Of a stretch of 64,000 nt of DNA, positions 1-11,663 are shown one piece after another; within the stretch, counting starts at the first letter, position 1; each line of letters begins with the position of its first letter. The stretch is from contig CAJNOI010000004.1 of assembly GCA_905250115.1 (NCBI GenBank), positions 1,092,621 to 1,156,620 on the forward strand, written 5' to 3'. A program made the translations under genes and the position numbers. The notes beneath the pieces are model-generated. The model did no database searches, was not told where the DNA came from, and saw only the letters and a program-made list of their open reading frames with translations. The DNA comes from Adineta steineri (taxonomy: Eukaryota > Rotifera > Eurotatoria > Adinetida > Adinetidae).

Positions 1-629
1 TTGGTTTAGATTATAGTCACGTACTTGTTGGAATAGTAAATCCATATTTTTTATCTAGAAAGGAGGAGATGATTTATCATGAGCTAAAATACATAATGAA
101 TTTAACGATTAAAGAAGAAAAAACAAATAGAAATCAGTTAGTCATAAAATCTGTTACTAAGATCATCTTTATTTTCGTTTTAAATAACAAGTAACGCTCG
201 TCTAAGGACTCGCTTAGCTCTTTCTCATAGAAACGGTGTTCTACAATGCTACGGGACCTTTTGCTTATATAACTTGCAAAAACTAACATCAGATTCGAAG
301 TCCCTGCATCGAAATACCTCTAGAAATGTCTTTTCTGAAAAATTGGTCTTCGATGTTTTTTTGACCTTACGGACACACAAGCAAGCAAACAAACAATTTA
401 TGTTTACTGGACTCTTCTCTACGAGAAAGAGAATTATAATAAACATCATTAGTTCTATGACGTAATCTGAAATCTTTTACAAGTAAATCATAAATTAAAT
501 ATGCTCGATGTTATTTCAAAGGATCAGAAATATTTGAAAGAAAGACGTTTTTCAATGAAATAATATATTAAAAAATAATTGAAGATTTATTTAAATTAAA
601 GAAATATTTAATATACAATAAGATAATAT
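1..629. other. Non-coding left flank
   Basis: AT-rich sequence without a supportable gene. It contains one copy of an interspersed repeat at about 187-435, annotated separately. Short open frames here lack splice context and protein-like composition. Confidence 0.6.
187..435 (+). repeat. Interspersed repeat, copy 1 (short form)
   Basis: This stretch shares long blocks with 11664-12495 and 12776-13045. The left block begins near AAGTAACGCTCG and runs into AGCTCTTTCTC. A central block reads ACTAACATCAGATTCGAAGTC. The right block runs from a GCGGACACACAAGCAAGC-like stretch to CTCTACGAGAAAGAGAAT. The motif CTCTTTCTCGTAGA near the left end is the reverse complement of TCTACGAGAAAGAG near the right end, so the ends carry subterminal inverted repeats. 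It is about 250 bp long and codes for nothing evident, so it is probably a non-autonomous mobile element. Exact termini and a target duplication could not be fixed. Confidence 0.6.
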
Positions 630-1243
630 TTAGAGTTTTTTCATTGGTGTTACTTTTGTTAATGTTGAACAATCATTTATTTGTGATTGAATTTGTTGAT
701 TTGATAAATAAATTATTGATGGAAGACAAACTGGTTGATAACTAATAACTGGATAATAACCAATAATAACTGGTTGAACAGGATGAGAACGATTTTCTTC
801 AACCATAACTGTTTCATCTTCACATTTTTTTCTTGAATTTTCTTCACGAATTGAATATGGAGTTGATGAATGATTTGTTCGTGTTGACTAAACATTTGAT
901 AAAAAATAAATAAATTCTATTAAGAATACAAAGAAATATATTTATTAATAAAATACTTGATGTTTTCGAGTTTTTTGTAATTTTGGTTGTTCTAATGAAT
1001 GAAAAGTAAAACTAAAATTATCATTTGATGTTACTTGACTAATTGAACATTCATTAAATGTAAAATCATCACATTCAGATATCCGTAAATGTTCTAATTC
1101 TCGTGCATTTTTTATAAGAGGTTTTTGTTTTTTCGTATCTTCAAGAATAGATGAATAAAATGTATCACTTAATGATTGAGACGTTGACCAAATGATGATA
1201 AACGTTTTTCATTTTCTTTATTTATTGAACGATGAGAAGACAT
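630..1243 (-). CDS. Unknown two-exon protein with an apparent frameshift
   Basis: I do not recognise this gene. Exon 1 spans about 1243-957, starting MSSHRSINKENEKRL. Exon 2 spans 887-630 and ends TPMKKL before TAA. The 69-bp intron has GT..AG ends and joins the frames in phase 0. Within exon 1 the frame opened by the ATG stops after about 24 codons. The long downstream frame (SQSLSDTFYSSILEDTKK and onward) lies in another frame, and the change falls at about 1170-1205. An indel in the assembly, a recent mutation or a missed start could explain this. The product would be about 180 residues, Ser/Asn/Gln-rich and probably disordered, with no signal peptide or membrane segment. It diverges from the ADAT1-like copy 740 bp away. 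Confidence 0.5.
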
Positions 1244-1982
1244 TTATGTTATTAATTTAAATTCTTTTCTTTTCTTTTCTCACTTGGTTAGTCAAGAAGA
1301 ACGAAGAAAAGAATAAAATTCGAATTATATAATCAATTCATTCTTTTATCGTAATGAGATGCCGCTATTTATCAATTTAAATCATTAAATTATTTAATAT
1401 TCAAATTTGAAGTTTTTATTTTGTGTTGAGTCAATAACAAATACTAAAAGATTTACTGAATTAAATCATTATGGACACGAACGATGTAACACGTAAACGC
1501 TATGTTTGATCTTTAACTATAAACTATTGAGTCAGAATCAAAAGTTAACAGTATTTATAGTACGAAATGTTCTAGAAATTGAATATGTATATATCCACAA
1601 TAAAATATTGTTCGTTTCACATCAAAAACGCTATTAGTCTGTGAATAAGGAGAAGCATCTAATAGTTTATATACAGCCATCAACTTATTTATAATCGTTT
1701 TTGTTTAAACAAATTAATATTAATATATTTGTAGAAATACTCATTTTTAATTACCTAGCTCGTAAAGCAATACGATGGCACTATAAATTTTTGCTGTTAT
1801 ATGTATCATCTTACACTAGAAAGATTCTTCTAATTATATTTGAATCTGAATTAGAGAAATAAAAACCAAATATTTGTGATATCTACGTATGTGTGTGTGT
1901 ATTTATTTACCTAGATAATTTTGATTCGTTAAAATATTCAACAAATAATTGTAAAATTTATGAATAATAAAAAGTAAAGAAA
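1244..1982. other. Intergenic region between divergent genes
   Basis: About 740 bp of AT-rich DNA between the unknown minus-strand gene and the ADAT1-like copy. A short GT microsatellite sits near 1890. I see no further gene or RNA. Confidence 0.6.
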
Positions 1983-3011
1983 ATGAAACGATCATTTGAA
2001 GAAGAAGAAAAAGATGATTTAGCTGAACGAATAGCTTTATCTTGTTATAATCAATTTAATCCCTTATCATATCGTGGAAAACCATCATCAAATGAATGAA
2101 CACATTTAGCAGGTTTTGTTAGTGTTAAAGATGATGATAATATTCAAGTACTTTCAATTGGTACTGGTACAAAATGTTTAGGTGGTGACAAAGATGAACG
2201 TGGTACACAAGGTTGTTTATTACATGATAGTCATGCAGAAGTTATTGCACGAAGAGCATTAATGAGATTCTTGTATGAAGAAATTCTCAATGAAAATAAT
2301 TCAATATTAATTAAACAAGAAAAAAACAAATTTTATTTAAATAAATCCATTTGTCTATATTTATTTGTTTCATATCCACCTTGTGAATTAGCTGCATATG
2401 TATCTGATCCAATAAAACGACCAAAATTTGAACATAAATCATTAAATGCATCTGGAGAAGAACTTTATTTAAAACCAGGAAAAGGTTTTCAAACAACAAG
2501 TCTTTCATGTACAAATAAAATTAATCGATGGATTTATCAAGGTATTGAAGGAACACTTTTAAATCAATTAATATTATCACCAATTAAATTATCTGGTTTA
2601 ATTATTCAAACAAATACTGATTTATCTTCTATATTTAAAGACATATCTGTTATATCTGTGAAAGAATCTTTTGATTATGGTCCATCATCTTAACGAATTC
2701 GTCCGTGTGCAATGTCGATAGCTTGGTGGACAGGTCTAGATCCATCTTCTTCTGTAATTACAGCTGATGGATATCCTTTAGGACAAGTTAAAAAATTAAG
2801 ACATAAACAACAATATGCAAATTCAATAGCTAAATGTTCTCTATTTAAACTTTATCTTCAACTAATGGATAATCTATCATCAAAAACAACAACATATGCA
2901 CAAGCTAAAGCTCTGTCCTCGAATTCATTAAGAAATCAATTTATGTTAGATAATCCACAATGGATAATAACTGATCCAAATATATTTTATTCATTCACTC
3001 TATCTTCTTGA
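1983..3011 (+). pseudogene. ADAT1: ADAT1-like tRNA adenosine deaminase, disrupted copy
   Basis: ADAT1 deaminates adenosine 37 of tRNA-Ala to inosine. One frame of 343 codons runs from ATG 1983 to TGA 3009-3011 and carries family landmarks in order: LSIGTGTKC, DSHAEVIARRA (catalytic His and Glu), a PPC zinc cysteine, KPGKG, SLSCTNKINRW (second zinc cysteine), GIEGTLL and a C-terminal PCAMSIAWW block. Two in-frame stops break it. TGA at 2097-2099 sits where the family has Trp (N-E-W-T). TAA at 2691-2693 lies just before the PC..IAWW block. The usual Gly-Asp-Ala after the first zinc cysteine is also altered (CELAAYV). No introns are seen, unlike most neighbours. The copy is probably a decayed gene or duplicate. 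An assembly error is less likely because two separate codons are affected. Confidence 0.85.
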
Positions 3012-3698
3012 TTATAAAAGCATTTATTGCAGTTTTCATTGAACTTGTTTTTTTTGTTTGAATAAAATAAAATGAACATTTGTGGATCATTAATCAATTA
3101 ACATTCATATTGCTAAAGTAGAACAATATTGAGTCAGGCTTTGAATTGCATATATCATACGAAAGAAATCTCTCGATAAGGTAACGATGAATAATCAGCA
3201 ATATTTATTGAGATAAATAGTTATAGAAGATCAATAAAAACAACATTAGCTTAAAAAAATATAACACGTGAGTAAATTTCTTTTTACTACATTATGCATT
3301 TATTCTTCATTTATTACAGAAGTGTTGAAATCTATAAAAAAATCAAATAATATTTCTCGAGAATTTTATATTTCATTTAGAAACTTAACGTACATTTGTT
3401 AATGTGAAGTTCTGTTTTCAACTAATTTGTTTAGTGCCTTGCTAATGTTGGTATTGCTATCGGGTTATTCAAGAAGAAAGCAAATATTTGTGTTAGGTAT
3501 ACAGGAAAATTATAAATACAATATTTAGTTTCAAATAACATGCAATCTTAAAAAGTAATCAGAACGTTTTTTTTCTTTTTTTTTATTGACTATCCTTGCC
3601 ATATGTTGGTGTTTTTTCTCGTATGACAACACGATATTTTTCATCAGATTGAAGAGAAAATGTGTATGAATATTTTTCTTTTTTTTTTAGATATTCAA
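3012..3698. other. Intergenic region and probable 5' UTR intron of the C2 gene
   Basis: AT-rich, no coding signal. A pyrimidine-rich acceptor ending at 3690 lies 8 bp before the next start codon, which suggests a spliced 5' UTR for the C2-domain gene. Confidence 0.5.
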
Positions 3699-4182
3699 AT
3701 GGGTCAATTAGAAGTAATTATTGTTGAAGGATGTAATCTAAAACAAAAAGATACATTTAGTGAAAATGATGCATATGTTAAAATTTATTTTGATGATAAA
3801 AGTCAAAAACAAAAATCAAAAACAATACAAAATTCAAATAATCCAAAATGGAATCAATCATTTGTTTTGTATAGTCTACCTTTTTATTATAATTATTTTA
3901 GATTCTTATTTATTTGTTTAGTAATCATTTGACAGGACAAGATACTCTTTATATTGATATTTATGATAAAGATTCAGTTAAAGATGAAAAAATTGGTTCG
4001 ATCCATATTGATTTACATGATTTATATAAGAAAGGTTTCTTGTCAAAATTAATACATTTTTATTTAATATTATATTTTGAATAGGTCATATTGATAATTG
4101 GGTTCATATTCCAGCTAAAAATGGATCAACATCTTGTGGTGAAATTCATCTTATACTTCATTATGAAAGACTTCAACTATAA
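3699..4182 (+). CDS. Small single-C2-domain protein
   Basis: Three exons (3699-3868, 3922-4034, 4085-4182) join in phase to give 126 residues. The protein is almost exactly one C2 domain, a calcium/phospholipid-binding beta-sandwich. It starts MGQLEVIIVEGCNLK. Then come the calcium-loop region SENDAYVKIYFDD, the strand NNPKWNQSFVFNHL across the first splice junction, and the second calcium loop DIYDKDSVKDEKIGSI. It ends GEIHLILHYERLQL. The Asp residues of both loops are present, so calcium-dependent membrane binding is plausible. There is no signal peptide or transmembrane segment, so it should be cytosolic. The start is the first ATG after a strong acceptor at 3690. Stand-alone C2 proteins of this size exist in animals, protists and plants. 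The specific subfamily is not identified. Confidence 0.85.
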
Positions 4183-4552
4183 AAAAAAACCACTTTATTA
4201 TAGGTGTATTTTTTACAATGATGAAAAATATTTTTATTTATATTTATGAGAAATTTTATTTTACAAAAAATATCGAATCAAAACACATCTTTATCTACAC
4301 CAAATGATGAATCTTTCTGTAAAAGAAACTCTTGAATCTATTTGATCAATTTTCTTCTATTCAAAACTTTCTTATTTGAAATCTGATAGAAAACTAATCA
4401 AAATCTTTTTCTAGAATTGAGAAAATTTTATTAAAAAGCATGAAATCAAATAAAATTAGTCGTCCGTATCGTTCAATGTTTCATAAGAATAATATCCTTA
4501 GTATAGGAGTATAATGTCAAATAACAAATTAAGTTCAGTTTATCAGTAGATT
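4183..4552. other. Intergenic, convergent 3' ends
   Basis: About 370 bp between the stop of the C2 gene and the stop of the minus-strand FG-GAP gene. AT-rich, with nothing recognised. Confidence 0.6.
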
Positions 4553-7500
4553 TTAGCAATGTAGGAGAACGCTAACTGAGTTCACGTTGTTTCCTGAAGC
4601 AATAACATCCGGTTTACTGTCACCATTTACATCAGCTACTGCCATTCCTTCTGGACTCACGCCAGCTGTATAAACGGTTATAGCACCAAACGTGCCACTG
4701 CCTGCATTGAGAAGAATACCAATTTTGCTTGTAGACTGGAGTCCGACAACAATATCTGGTAAATTATCACTATTCATATCAGCTACTGCTAGTGTGTTTG
4801 GAAAGGTACTAGAACCAGTTGTATAAGTAGTTTGACCAGAAAATGTGCCACTGCCTGCATTGAGAAAAACGCCAATATTGGCCGAATCTCTGTTTACAAC
4901 AACAATATCCGGTTGGGTATCAATATTCACATCAGCTAATGTTATTCTCCATGGACCGGTACTAGTAGTATAAGTTGTTATAGCAAGAAACGTGCCATTA
5001 CCTGCATTGAGAAGAACGCCAATGTTGGTCGCACCAGAAAGTGCGACAACTATATCTGGATAATTGTCATTATTCAGATCAGCTGCCGCTACGAAATACG
5101 GAGCGTTAACAGTTGTATAAGAAGTCAAAGAAGGAAATGTACCACTGCCCGAATTGAGAAGAACAGTAACATTGTTCGCACCGGAAACTGCGATAATAAT
5201 ATCTCGATTATTATCACCATTCACATCAATCACCGCTACTGACTGTGGACCATTACCACCACATGCATAAGAAACTTGAGGAAGAAATGTACCACTGCCT
5301 GAATTGAGAAGAACACTAATGTTGTTTACAGAGGAATTTGGAACAACTAAATCCGGATGATTGTCACCATTCACATCAGCTATTACTACTTGAGTTGGAG
5401 AGTCACCAGTTGGATAAGTAGTCTGAGAACCAAATGTACCATCGCCCACGCCCAGAAGAATACCAACGCTGGTCCCATCGTTATTTACAACAACAATATC
5501 CAGTTTATTATCACCATTCACATCAGCCATTGCCATTGCGTACAAATTGTAAGTAGCTGTATATTTCACTGGTGCGAGAAACGTGTTGCTACAAGCTGTC
5601 AAACACAAAATATATTTTGTTCATTTAACGTAATTATAAGACTCAAAAACATGAATAAAATGAACTTAATGATATGAAGTTAGTTTAAATGGCATAAACA
5701 TTATAATGGAAATACTATTTATCAAACTTACATATTCTGACTATATTACGAAGAAATATTAAAATATTATATCATGACAGAGAACTACATATATTGTTGT
5801 ATCTTTTAGAAAAGACTTATGAACATGAAATAGAGTTTTTGATTTTTTTCTATATTGCTATCTATTTTGACCATGTAATATATTATATAATGGAAAGAGA
5901 AACCAAAAGAAAATACTGAAACTTTTATCAATCATTTTCGATTTTTGTGACTATCCCATCAACTAAATGGACAAATCATGATGCCCAATTTCTATTCATA
6001 TATTCTTGTAAAACTCTGGGAAAAAAGAATTTTTATAGGCAGATTATTTTATAAAAATAAAAAACTTTTTTATCCCAACTGTAATGCTCGAAATTATTTA
6101 TTACGTGACTATGTATGATGCTCTCTGCTCGATCACAATACTAAAAGGTTTTTATTTCAAGTTACGGGTTTTACAGAGTTGAGCGAGATAAAAATTATGA
6201 CAGATTGGCTATCTAGGTGGTCTACTCGTATATCTTATTCAAGATAATCATTGGGTAGGAAACTATTACAAATGATCTGACATCCCACTCACGATTTGTT
6301 GTTGATGTTGTCGTCGTTGTTGTGGTTTTTGTTGTCGTTGTTGTTGTCGTCGTTGTTGTCGTCGTTGTTGTGGTTGTCGTTGTCGTCGTCGTCGTCGTTG
6401 TTGTGCTTGTAGTCTTCGTCGTTGTGGTTGTTGTTGTTGTGGTTGTAGTTGTTTCTGTATTTGTTGTTGTTGTGGTTGTTGTAGTTGTTGTCGTCGTCGT
6501 CTTCGTTGTTGTTGTTTTAGTTGTTGTCGTCGTTATTGTTGTTCTTTTTGTTGTTGTCGTTGTTGTTCTCTTTGTTGTCGTTGTTCTTTTTGCTATTGTC
6601 GTTGTTGGTTCTATATGAAATAAGTAGACTGAATGAGATTTTCTTCATCATTCATCATTTCTCTATGTTTTAATAATAGTAGCTTACTAAGGATTAGTGA
6701 TCAATGAATGAGTAAATAAAATACATTGATTATTTTCCTTAATAGATTTGATCTTATAGAAATGAATATAGAATTAAATGTTCTATTAAGTGAGATTAAT
6801 GTGAAATAAAATTAGTATTTCTATATGAATTTATCAGTCAGAAAGCTCATTATCACAATGACCAGATGGATAATGACAATGTTTTGAGTCTTTATTTTCA
6901 TATATCTTATATCCTAATCCTCAAGAGCAGAAATCATAGAAAACACCTCAAATTTAAATTTCACTCACCAATCGTACACGTAGCACCACTCCAACCGGCT
7001 ACGCATGTGCAAGTATCAGGAGCTGTGCAATTGCCACCATTTTGGCAAGTATTTGTGCATATACCTGAAAGAAACAACAGAAACTATTGCAATCACTTAA
7101 ACTCTAAGTTTTCGTTACCGGTTTCACATGTTGAATTAGTCCATCCTGTAGCGCATGTACAATTATCAGGAGCTGTACATGTACCATTGTTTTGACAGCC
7201 ATTTGCGCATATAGCTGAAAGAAACGACGGAAATTATAACAATCAACTAAACTCTGAATTTATCTTACCAGTTGTACACGTGTCTCCACTCCATCCTGTA
7301 GCACATGTACAAGTTGTAGGACCTGTGCATTGACCACCATTTTGACAAACGGATGAACATGAATCTGAAAAAGAATAAGCACATATTTATTCAAAAACAA
7401 ATAAAAAAATACATTAGAATTATTTTCCTGAGCTTCATAATTTCCAGAGATAACAAATAAACTGGGCATACGAAGTTCATCTTTGGGGAACATTTTGTAG

Positions 7501-8793
7501 GATTTAGTTTTAGAAAATTCATTCAAATGATCTTTTCGAGTTTGACATTTCTGTCGACAATCGGTTGGATATTTTTGATCTCCCTTTTTATCAGAATAAA
7601 CATATCATTTAATACAACGTATTTAAATTTTTAAAATCAAATTTTCATCTAACAAGAGATAGAACAATACCAAAATTCGACTTTTGGGGTTTTAATTTTG
7701 AAAGTTTTGAATATTCGGTGGTTTTTAGTTCTTGCGTCATGATTTAAATGTTGCCGTCTGGTTATTCTTAGTAAGCATCATACTATATTACTATGAATGA
7801 AAAGCTTGCGAATTTCAGAAGAGGACTTTATAAGTACAATCTATGTCATCATTCAAATAGAGAAGCAGCATCAAAATCCTCAAACTCCAAAAGTTTTGGT
7901 TTTCGATTTGGCACTCTAACATGTCTGAATCATGTGACTTAAAATGATAAAAGAAAACGCGTACTCACCGATAATAACACCGGGATTATTTTGATTGTTA
8001 TTATTGCCATTGGGATAAGATTGAACGTGACAAAGCTCCACAGATAAGCTGCTTCCATCGTCCGCCGTTATATTGACATCGCTGACAGTATTGAGTTTTT
8101 CATGGATGCCGATGAATAAATCGATTTGACAGGTCACTGTTTGGCATGGTAAATCTTGTGGATAATTCAATGAGACGTCAAAGACAATCGCAACACCTGA
8201 TCGATCCGTCTTGTCGCATTGAATGCTATATGTAAAGTTATAGGCAAATATGGCTCGCAATAATTAACTAAAAATAAAATTACTCGCGACGGCGACGTCG
8301 ACCTTTAGTAGTGGTTGCTTTTGCGCTGCTGATGGTGGTAACAGCAATGGATGCTTTAGGAGCACTGATTGCTTGTTGCAGCTAAAACATGATACTCATG
8401 ATAAACCAACATAAAAGACAAAACTTACGCAAACGGCTGTTGTTTGACGGTTGGTGACAGACTGTGTGGCACGCTTTTTTACTAATCCAGGTGGCAACAT
8501 GTATGAGATGGTTAATGTAGTTAGCGATTGTTCTAATAAAGATTAAATATGTGTATATAATACAAACAATAAGCGAATACTAACTAGTAGTTGCCGTTTT
8601 GTTGCCAACTTTGAAAAACGGTGTTGTTAAATATGCGGGAATCAGTGAGATACAAATTGTGATTGCGATAGCCACAAACAACAGTACGAAAAGATTACAT
8701 TTAGAAGGTCTATGCAAGTGATAAAAGAGAACAAGATTCATTAGAAACACTCACAACTTACCTATCAGAACGTGGTAATTTCACGTGAGCCAT
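4553..8793 (-). CDS. Type II membrane protein with three EGF-like domains, Thr-rich stalk and FG-GAP repeats
   Basis: Ten exons join in phase to 754 residues: 8793-8762, 8709-8585, 8532-8429, 8381-8284, 8225-7969, 7364-7269, 7214-7119, 7064-6969, 6610-6293, 5595-4553. Residues 1-15 are short and basic, followed by a hydrophobic anchor at about 16-35 with no cleavage site, so the rest is probably extracellular. A Cys-containing domain of unknown type occupies about 120-205. Three EGF-like domains (206-301) each have six cysteines and the pattern C-x3-C-Q-N-x2-x-C ending CATGW or CVAGW. A stalk at 302-407 is mostly threonine. Residues 408-754 are seven FG-GAP/VCBS repeats with GSGTF and ADVNGDN.PDIVV motifs, as in integrin-type propellers. 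The EGF exons are each exactly 96 bp, and these and the Thr exon are phase 1-1. A cell-surface adhesion or recognition role is inferred only. Confidence 0.85.
6293..6610 (-). repeat. Trinucleotide-repeat Thr exon
   Basis: Imperfect ACA/ACG/ACC codon repeat coding almost only threonine, with occasional Lys-Arg. It is one exon of the FG-GAP gene, bounded by a CATATAG acceptor and a GTGAGT donor. The apparent poly-Val frame on the plus strand is its mirror image. Confidence 0.8.
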
Positions 8794-10264
8794 AATTTTT
8801 CACTCGTTGATAGATTGTTGCTTTGAAATGCAGAAAAATATGAATTTGAGTGTCAAAGAAAAGTTAGCTAGAGATTTGAAGTCTACAAGTTTCTAGTTAT
8901 TATCGAAGTTCTAGTTCACATCTGTCATTGTCTTTTTTCGGACTATGCAAACAAAGGTCTCCAACTATATCAAGTCAATTAATGATGTCTACGAAAAGCT
9001 AGTAAACAGTTACGGGTTGGAACTCGCTAAACACCTAACATTTTTTCTAAATAGAACAACAGTTCGTAAAATGAATGATATTGTTGGAATGGTATAAACT
9101 CGATACAAATAATATCCGAAGACGCTAGAAATTGGAGAGGAATAATGGAATATATGTGTTATCAATATGACTGAAAACAAATAATTAAACGAATATGTAA
9201 AGAGCATAGGCTTTTATATTCTTGTTTTTATACGCTTCAGTGATATATGAATAATCGTTTTCATTTTTTCTGTTTATATTTTATCTCATTAAAAAAACTA
9301 ACAAGTAATTAAGCAGATGCGACAATAAATATTTTTGTTTTTCTTCGTGTGTAACACTAATTGCTTATAATTAAAGTAGATAGGAAAAATAAACGTGAAT
9401 AATTGATCAATTATCTTAAACAAATAAAATAAACGTAGGTAGTTATATTCGAAAGCTTATAATTGGACGATGTTTTTGTTTCATTTTATGTGCAATTATT
9501 TTGTGCAATAATTAGGAGAATTCTCAAAAATATTTATTCGTTCTTTTGAATAAAAAACAAAAATTCATCGTTAGTGTAAAATCATTTAACTTTTTCAGTA
9601 TTTTACCAGCGTAGAAATGGATGTTTTTGTTTTGATTTAACTTACACATCAATACATGTATTTCACATTATATTAATGTATTTACCTTCGCAAAATCATG
9701 TATATTATTGATGTAATATAATTGCAGTGCGCAAACAATGATAAAAATGGTACGAAAAAGAATATAAAATTAATTAAGCATAAATGAAAACGAACAGAAC
9801 AGAATGGAAGAAAACAAAACATAAACAAATATCTTTAATTAGATGCACGTGATTGATTATTTTAAAGTTTTTCAAGAGAATATTTTCTTATACATCAATT
9901 ATAATTCTCATGTTATATAATCGTTAATAATGATAATAATAAATATTAATTCATACTAGTCAATGTTTTTTATATAAAAGAAAATTTTTATAAAGTTATT
10001 TTGAATATGTATTATATTATTTTAAGAGAAATTTTATGTTTAGATAATTATTTAAATGAAATTATATTTATTTATCACTATCATATGTATTTTTATTAAT
10101 AAAATATATTATATATTTAAAAGAAAAAGATTTTTATAAATTAAATTTATTCGAATATTTAATTATCAATGACAGTAATTGACTATATCGCACCATCATC
10201 AATTTAACGTTTAAATCTATCGTCTATTGATAATCAACTTTTAATAAGTAGATAACAAATAATA
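8794..10264. other. AT-rich intergenic region
   Basis: About 1.5 kb upstream of the FG-GAP gene, very AT-rich with many TTAT/ATAAT runs around 9900-10170. No protein-like frame or RNA gene recognised. The part nearest 8800 should hold the FG-GAP gene promoter, though no specific element is identifiable. Confidence 0.55.
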
Positions 10265-11165
10265 TCTGAAACACAAAAACGTCTGAATTTTGATAATTTG
10301 GAATCTTCTTTATCTGATGATGAATATAAAACTTTGACAAGTGTCTCTAAACTTCAGTTTAATGAACTTGTTTCTTTTACATCAATATTCGATATTCATT
10401 AGTCAATTTATCGATCTGTTCGTACTACAATTACTATTCTATTATGCAAGCTTCGATTTGGCTTGCCTAACAGTCTATTAGCTATTTTATTTCAAATGGC
10501 AGATAAAAGGTCAATTTTTCAACAGTTGATGTGTTCCGATAAATCTGATAAAGCTATTATTGTTGCTGATGGTACATATATACACATTCAATTAGAGGAC
10601 CCTCATTTATTATTATTTGATAATAATAATTTTTTGTATTAGAAATCTAGAAATAATAGCTTCGAAAGAAGCCGTTTAATCTCCATAAGAAGCGATCATT
10701 ATTAAAACCCATGATATTTATATCCACTACCGGTTACATAGTTGCTTGTGTCGGTCCTTTTTTTCCCGATTCTTCTAATAATAATGCATCAATTGAATAA
10801 TATCTTATATAGAAATACAGAACAAACATTAAATTGATTGAAAAAAGTTTGATCTTATAATATGCTGATACTTCATCAGTCTTCAACAGCCGAGGCGAAT
10901 CAGTCAAGATACGCAACCAAAATCAGATGGGTGATGAAAGCAGTAAATTCACGAATTAAGCAATCAAAATTCTTTATTATCATATCTCGAACACTATCTT
11001 TCAATTGAATGTGCTCTTATTTACCATCGTGGGAGTGACTGTAGGTAATTCAGCTCTGTTCACTCTTATTCCACATTTACACCCATACTCTCAATTATCC
11101 AACAACATTATTAAATGCATTAACTCATCATAATCTACAACAAAATAATTTTCTTATATCCACTT
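10265..11165 (+). pseudogene. Decayed Harbinger-type (DDE_4) transposase
   Basis: Translated pieces in shifting frames match the order of a DDE superfamily-4 (PIF/Harbinger-like) transposase. First comes an N-terminal helical part with KLRFGLPNSLLAILFQMADKR. The first catalytic Asp region follows as IIVADGTYIHIQ. Then come KSRNNSFERS and, after a frameshift, MIFISTTGYIVACVGPFF.DSSNNNASI, the usual GP(Y/F)..D..NNDA stretch. After another shift there is AEANQSRYATKIRWVMKAVN, close to the family's AN.SR.VTK.RW.VE.VN block. Several stops and at least three frameshifts interrupt it, and about 50 codons seem missing before the DGTY motif. It is an inactive relic. I could not find convincing terminal inverted repeats around it. 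Confidence 0.75.
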
Positions 11166-11204
11166 CTTATGGAAGTATACCTCATTGCAATATAAATACT
11201 TAGT

Positions 11205-11430
11205 TCATATAATTCACATTTAATTCAAAATCAACGAAATGCTTATTATGTTAGCTATCACGTCTGTTATAAGTGCAATAATATGATATATTTTAATAGT
11301 AGACAATTCTTCAAGTGTAATTCATGTAGTCATTTATGTTGCATTGAATGTCTACGCTCCTCCTTTATTTCTTCTGTTTCTTTTTATCATCAATGCGAGT
11401 ACTGTTCACTCGATACTACTATTAACATGA
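11205..11430 (+). pseudogene. Cysteine-rich zinc-binding-like fragment
   Basis: One frame reads NQRNAYYVSYHVCYKCN, then FFKCNSCSHLCCIECL, then HQCEYCSLD. This gives spaced C-x2-C pairs resembling a RING/IBR- or FYVE-like zinc knuckle. It follows the transposase relic by about 50 bp, lacks a start and is short. It could be the degraded end of a mobile-element protein or a fragment of a host gene. Function is not assignable. Confidence 0.35.
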
Positions 11431-11663
11431 CACATTTTTAATAATATGCAAATTTCTAGTCATCATTTTATATTGCTGATCTTCTCTGTCTTATAGTATG
11501 TCAGACTAACTACTTCTTTATATTTTTTTCTTCTACAATATTTATTCATTTCCTCAGAATTTAATAAAATATCGAAACTAATATTATTAGATAGTATTTT
11601 AGAATATTGTTTTAAAAACAAAACATGATATCTTTGAAGTGTCATAGAAAAGCTCTACAATAA

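Noticed and set aside
2097..2099. TGA in the ADAT1 frame as selenocysteine or recoded Trp
   Set aside because: Other genes in the window end at TGA normally, a second stop (TAA) also interrupts the frame, and no selenocysteine element was seen.
6322..6618. Plus-strand poly-Val open frame
   Set aside because: It is the reverse strand of the Thr-rich exon of the FG-GAP gene. Splice phase and flanking domains support the minus strand.
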